From Aplysia californica (lineage: Eukaryota; Mollusca; Gastropoda; Aplysiida; Aplysiidae): DNA of 64,000 bases. Each line of letters opens with the position of its first letter. Position 1 is the stretch's first letter. The translations under genes were made by a program, and so were the position numbers. Below, piece by piece: positions 58,686 to 64,000 of this stretch. The notes beneath the pieces are model-generated. The model saw only the letters and a list, made by a program, of their open reading frames with translations. It ran no database searches and was not told where the DNA came from. The DNA lies in NCBI RefSeq assembly GCF_000002075.1, contig NW_004798504.1:9235-73234 (forward strand), written 5' to 3'.

Positions 58686-61600
58686 AGTGGGGCATAAATA
58701 ATCTATGCCCTTCTCAAAACATGTCCCAAATGTCTCTCTCTTCTCCTCTTTATGGTTGTAGTATATATCTTCAATCCCAGCTTTTTCCAACACTTCATTA
58801 TTTCTGAGAAATTCATTCCATTTTTTAAACAAAATTTTGTGTAGACATTTTGTTTTTAAAGCTTTTAAATTTTCGTTGAATTACTGTTAACACTACTTAA
58901 TTACCCTCCTGATCTCTCCGTCACAACACCTTAAAGGGTGATTTGAGATTATATTTTGTGCTCAGCCACACACATTTTACAGAATTGCCAAGTCTGATGA
59001 GGTATTTGGCCTTACATTTTGGCATAGAAAAAGTAAACACAAGTAACTTGCAATGAGTTTGATTCTTGCGCCGGTCACAACAATTTGTCCTATAAAGTTT
59101 GCATTAAGATTAGTAAAAACAGTGAACATTATTATCTATACAACTTTTTTATAGAGATTACAATTCGGGACTGACTTTTTTATCTTATAGATCGGCTTTG
59201 AAACTGATATGGTATATATATAGTACTAATCATGCTGACATTCAATGATAGTACTGGTTTTAATTTCCAGGAACAGAAAAAAATGTGAGTAGGTAAAAGC
59301 AGATGTAATCTTCCATACTTCTTGCATCAGGACTACATAATGTACTTCATCGCTTATTGGTGACAAGTTTCTGTTCTTTTCAAATATAGGGCGTACTGTA
59401 AATGTGATAATGATGCCTGTTTTTGAGTTATGCCACAGTAAACTGAATGACTAATTAATCATTGTCTTCATTTTAAGTTTTGTACAACAACTGTAGGAAG
59501 TTGGGCTATTGTTTGTTAAGGCAAGTTTTGATGTTAGGTTGAATTTTATCTTTCAAAGAATGCTTTGTCTTTTCTTTAAAGAATATTTTCAAGATTTTCA
59601 AGGTTTTGTTTAGATATATATATATATATATTCTTCTCCTTTTTTTTGGAACACCATCAATTATTTCAATATAATTGCTCTCACCTGGGAGTCTAATGGC
59701 CGGAAAGAGCTCTACCCTCGGCAGGCTACTAAAAAACGATAGAATGATGAACAAAAGACACTGCTATTGCAAGTAAATTGTCGCTCAACACTTCTCGCTG
59801 AAAATGACATTGTTGGATTGAGGTGACGTGAAAAGGGATTGTGGTTTTTTGTTTGATTGAAACATTCAAATACACTGATTGTTTACCTGTTGCAGCCTGC
59901 CATTTCATCATGTAGGCCCTAATTCTAGGGAAACTTTGGCTACTTGTGCAGGGTACATTGAATAATATGCATTTGATAAGAAAGGAATTTTCTGAAACTG
60001 TTTATTTCAATTCATTGAGTATCTAATTATTCATGTGTACCCTTCAAGTTCATGAAAAGGTAATTGTCTGTTTTTGTTGCTACAGCATTATTTAGTAAAA
60101 ATGTCAAGGTTAGATGAGGAAATGTCTTTATGAGGTCAAGGTTTTGTGAGAAAAAAACAACAAACATATTGTGACAATATCAGGTTCTATTGGACTCTTT
60201 GTACACCTGTCATTAGTTTCCTGCATCTGTGCCATGATTTTTTATTTATTAATTTAAAAAACTTTTTTTTTGGGGGGGGGGGGGGGGGGGAGGACTAAAT
60301 GATAATTTTTCAGCCAAGTAGAAGTTAGTTTCTTTGAATGACAAGATTCTTTTCTATAATACCACTGTTGTAAAAGTTATTATATTTTGAAAATTTTAAT
60401 GAATACATCATATTAGTCATCTTATTGGGACTGCTGCTGGGGAGTTGGGGTAGATATTTATGAAAGTGAAAGAATTTTGTGGGTCATATTGGATTCTACA
60501 TCATGCTTTCACATTTGACTTGTAGGAATACTATCGCTTCAGTTTTGAATTTTTAGAAACCTTTTGTTTGGCTTTTTGCCCCACAGACATGTGCTGTGCC
60601 TGTCCAGTCTCGCAAAAAAAAAATTACTGACTCTTGGCTTGTTACAAGCAAAATGTGAGCCCATACTGCCCAGCGGAGTAATAGCTCCCATCACAATAAA
60701 AACTCAGTTTGCTTTACTCTCACATGTTACATACAATGATACATCAGTTTGAAAAAGAGTGCTCCAATTGTGTGATAAAAATGTTGAATCTGATAGAAAA
60801 TTGTATGAAAAGGAAAAGGTTCTTCTAAATGTAAATTGAATTACATGTACATGTAGGCTTAGTGAGTTGTAGAAAGTGCAGTAATATAATGCTCAGTAGC
60901 ACATTGTAGAACTCAGTAACACATTGGTTGGTGTAAATATTAATGACATTTAGTAATGTTTAAATAACTACGGCCATAAAAACTTACTTTATGAAATGAA
61001 GTGCATTGGGCTCTCAGTGAGGTGCATTTTTAATCAGCATTCCTTGAAAGGAACTACAACTGCAAAATGTAGGGACACATCTTCTTCATCTCTTGAATTC
61101 ATAGCAATGTATTAGTCGTCGCAGTGTTACTTTGTCTCTTTTTACTGTTCTTTATCTATTGGTAACAATTTCTTCTCATATCTTTCGCAGGAGAAAAGAG
61201 GTCTTGGTTTTTGCGACCCAGTTCCATTTAAAAATTGCACTGCAAAAAAAAAAAAAAAGAAAGAGGTTAAATAAGGTTTTCTGATAAGGGCTCCTTACTT
61301 TGCTTGTGCACTGGAGATAACATTTGAACCCTGAAAAACAGTATATATAACCTCCTGTAACAAATTTCAACTTTTTAGTTTGAGTCATTTTTGCTGGTGC
61401 CTTTAATTAATTGCTTGTTGCAGCTGTTAATAGAAATAGTTAGCCATCCCTCATAGTTTTAGACCAGACTAAAATTGTTTTGTCTATCACCTCAATTGTT
61501 TGTTAAGGATAAAGTGTGATGGAGACTAAAGGTGAGATTTGTAAGAGAGTTGAGACATGACCTTCTCAGCTATGTGACTTGGCATATTTTTTTGTGGTTG

Positions 61601-62890
61601 ATAAGTTTCTTGCTGTTTTACAGAGGAACTTGTGTAAGGTTCAACATAATTATGATAATCAATGGAAAAATTTGAAATTGTTGATGCTGTAACTTTTAAT
61701 AAATCTACATGGCCTGCGCAATTAATTTGAAAATCTTTTGAAAATAGAAATACATTTGCTTTGTTTTACTCCTACTTGTATATTTCTAAGTAGGCCTACA
61801 ATGTATGGGTGTACCAATGTCAGAAAATAAAAATCAATTGCCATAGGTTAGATAAACACTCTTATTTCCTTCATGAAATGAGTATGCTGTGTTCCAATGG
61901 TCTTCTTTATTTGGAACAATTGTTCAACAATTTTTTCAAAACAGTATGGTAATAATAATAATAATGATGATAATAATCATAATAATCCATGTGTATTAAT
62001 ATTAATGTTAGTGTTGATTTAATAATAATAATAATAATAATAATAGTCATAGTCATAGTCATAATTATAGATTTCATTTATAAATACACATATCTCATAT
62101 TCTTACAAGAACGCAGGTTCTAGGTGCTTTACAATTATACTGATGATTTCATCATCATTTTAGTGGCTTTTAAATATCTGTTTGACAGTGCCCTCTGCTG
62201 ACTACTTATGTGAGTGGTGGAAATGACTGCTTTTTTACTATAGTTTTAAGGTGGTCTTCCATCAACTGTTCTGAGAGAACAGAAATAATTTTTAACTGAT
62301 GTATTTGCTAATTTCGAAAGATTTCAAGTCAGCTTGTTGGAGGATGCTAATAGTAGACCACAGACATTGGAATATTTCTCATCTTGCATTTCCTCAAGTT
62401 TTTTCCAGTGTTCATGTTTCTCATTCTGTATAAATTTCCTTTGCTTTTTACTGGGGCTCTTGTTTTTCCTTTGTATATCATCCTCCATTTTTAGTGGGGT
62501 TTGTGATTCTCCTCAGCCTTTACTGGGGTTCGTGTTTCTCATCTTGATTTTCCTCAGAGCACTCTATGGCGTTACTCACTTTATTTCTACTTGTACATAG
62601 ATAAGTAAATGAATATTACGGTGACGTAGTAGACAAGATTATTTTTTATTGATTGGATTGATTCAGTTGGGGTTTTTTTTTTCGATGAGGGGGAAAAGAT
62701 ATGGAGGCACAGTGTTGAGGTCCTTGTAAACTGTGGAAGATTAGCTTTTTCCTTACATATTAAAAAAAACCATATCTTGAGACAACTAAGTATGGAATAC
62801 AAACGAACAAGATTCTTACATATCCTAAACACCTGTGCAACTGACAACACAATGAGCAATCACTCATTCATTAAAAATTGTTGTTTGTCT
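58686..62890. other. AT-rich intergenic or intronic stretch
   Basis: Holds a poly-G run at about 60272-60290, a TA run near 59613 and ATT/ATG trinucleotide runs at about 61950-62068. No exon is recognised. It may be an intron of the gene whose exon appears at 63672. Confidence 0.45.
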
Positions 62891-62891
62891 G

Positions 62892-63406
62892 GTAAGTGTT
62901 TTACGGCGCTCGCAACTGTATAAGGTCATATGAGCGCCGAGACACACCAAACATTTTCAGTTTGTAGGAAATTTTGAATTTTGCCCGGGTGGCGGCCGAA
63001 ACCAACTCTTATCGATTTTAGACCACAGAGGGATCTTTGATATGCGCAACTTGCACCCGGGCCCTCAGATATTTTTCGCCCTTGTCGGAGAAGGCTAGGT
63101 GCAGATATTTCCTACCAGAAGACCAGGGGTGTGGCTGAAAGACAGCAGTTAGAAGGAGTCAAGGAGTAGCAGTAGAAAGGCTGCAGAAAGAGTCAGGAGC
63201 CATGAGGAGGGGGCAAAGGAGGTGAGGGGTGAGGGCAGAAAGCGGAGACGAAAACAGATGACTGAACTTTGCTAGAGAGCCGGAAAGGAGGTGAAAGGAG
63301 ACAATACATTTTTAGAGAAGAAAATTTTTCTGTTGCTATCCAGATTCGAACCCAGGACCTTTGAATGATAGGCGAACTCCTTAACCTCTAGGCCACGAGA
63401 GCCCCC
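62892..63406 (-). repeat. SINE family A copy, near full length
   Basis: The head on the minus strand is GGGGGGCTCTCGTGGCCTAG with B-box CCTGGGTTCGAATCTGG; the tail is GCGAGCGCCGTAAAACACTT, the best preserved example. About 515 bp. Confidence 0.9.
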
Positions 63407-63671
63407 CAACTCATTCATGAGGGCCTTGAATGAAAGAGGGGGATGGAGAACTTTGACCACCAATGTCTGCTCCAGATAAAACATTTGATTATGATCATAG
63501 AAATACAATCTACACTCACTCTGTCATCATGAAAGTGCAGCACCACCTGTAGAAGGTTGTTTGACACCTGTTTGTCTTACTTTATTTGAAAAGTGGAAGA
63601 AGAGAAGGAGGAGAGGGATAAAAACACACAACCAATATTGTACATATTTATTTGTTTTTTTTTGTGTTCAG

Positions 63672-63998
63672 AGTTTCACCAACACAACGGATCAGTGAAC
63701 CACTCTGAGGACTCTGTTATAAAGAACCCGCAAGTGCTTGACGTAAAGTTGCTCAAGATGGGTCCTGGGGGCGGCCGTAAGGAAGATGAACAGCACTTGC
63801 ATGTTCAGAGCAACTCCACCATGGATCATTCAACGGCACCCAACGACGAGGTGTTGACTGGCTCACCTAACGGGACCACGGACGCAGACGAGGGTGCGGT
63901 CAAGTTTCGTTACGAGTACCCGCTGCTCCGGTTCAGCGTTGTCTTCAGGGTCGTCGTCTTCCTCTGCTCGGTGGTGACGATTGTCTTGTGGCTCACAG
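63672..63998 (+). CDS. Internal exon of an unidentified membrane protein
   Basis: An open frame runs from an acceptor (TTTTGTGTTCAG|AG) to a donor (CTCACAG|GT at the window edge). It reads FHQHNGSVNHSEDSVIKNPQ, then a polar, acidic, Asn/Thr-rich stretch, then KFRYEYPLLRF and the hydrophobic helix VVFRVVVFLCSVVTIVLWLT. A Met at 63758 in good context (CAAGATGG) could be the start, making the upstream part 5' UTR, but the frame is open from the acceptor so either is possible. The GC-rich third positions match the coronin exons and differ from the AT-rich surroundings. A long hydrophilic N-terminal region ahead of a first transmembrane segment fits a type II or multipass protein. I do not recognise the family. 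Confidence 0.75.
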
Positions 63999-64000
63999 GT

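Overview
The window is animal nuclear DNA, most likely from a gastropod mollusc. Genes are split by long introns with GT-AG borders, tRNA-derived SINEs, LINE remnants and small DNA transposons are dense, telomere-type TTAGGG repeats are present, and there are many (CA/TG)n, (AGATCT)n and homopolymer tracts. Snail-like is an inference from the repeat flavour (AGATCT arrays, frequent AGGCCTA words); no gene fixes the species. Two 100-N assembly gaps lie at 22135-22234 and 39294-39393.

Layout. 1-16.7 kb holds no recognisable host gene: a near-perfect hairpin (2039-2121), tRNA-type SINEs, a broken minus-strand LINE (about 5060-7290) carrying an RT and a C2H2 finger and interrupted by a plus-strand nuclease-like fragment of another retroelement, AGATCT hexamer arrays, and a pogo-like DNA element (11731-12563). 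16.7-36.3 kb is one plus-strand host gene, a short (type I) coronin. Nine shared coding exons (432 codons) encode the basic N-terminus, the WD40 propeller and the linker. They are followed by two alternative terminal exons, 30049-30186 and 36169-36330, each encoding its own trimerising coiled coil and stop, predicting proteins of 477 and 485 residues. Intron 2 contains a decaying tandem array of the 3' end of exon 2 with repeated GTAAGT donors.

36.3-46.8 kb is probable 3' UTR plus intergenic DNA rich in SINEs. 47622-47939 (minus) is a small cupin gene of 105 residues, whose stop codon lies 10 bp from a hAT-type element with a perfect 8-bp target duplication. 49-58 kb is a transposon graveyard: a second hAT copy, a pogo-like element, a tandem repeat of about 104-114 bp, a foldback element with arms of about 136 bp, a 217-bp inverted-repeat element carrying telomere repeats, more AGATCT arrays, and another hAT-like element set in a TG microsatellite. 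The window ends with an internal coding exon (63672-63998, plus) of an unidentified membrane protein with one visible transmembrane helix.

The genes show no functional linkage. Coronin is a cytoskeletal regulator, the cupin is a small soluble protein of unknown substrate, and the last exon belongs to a gene that continues beyond the window. The most interesting points are the duplicated coronin C-terminal exons, the exon-fragment array in coronin intron 2, the telomere-repeat inverted-repeat element, and SINE families with different bodies that share one 3' tail.
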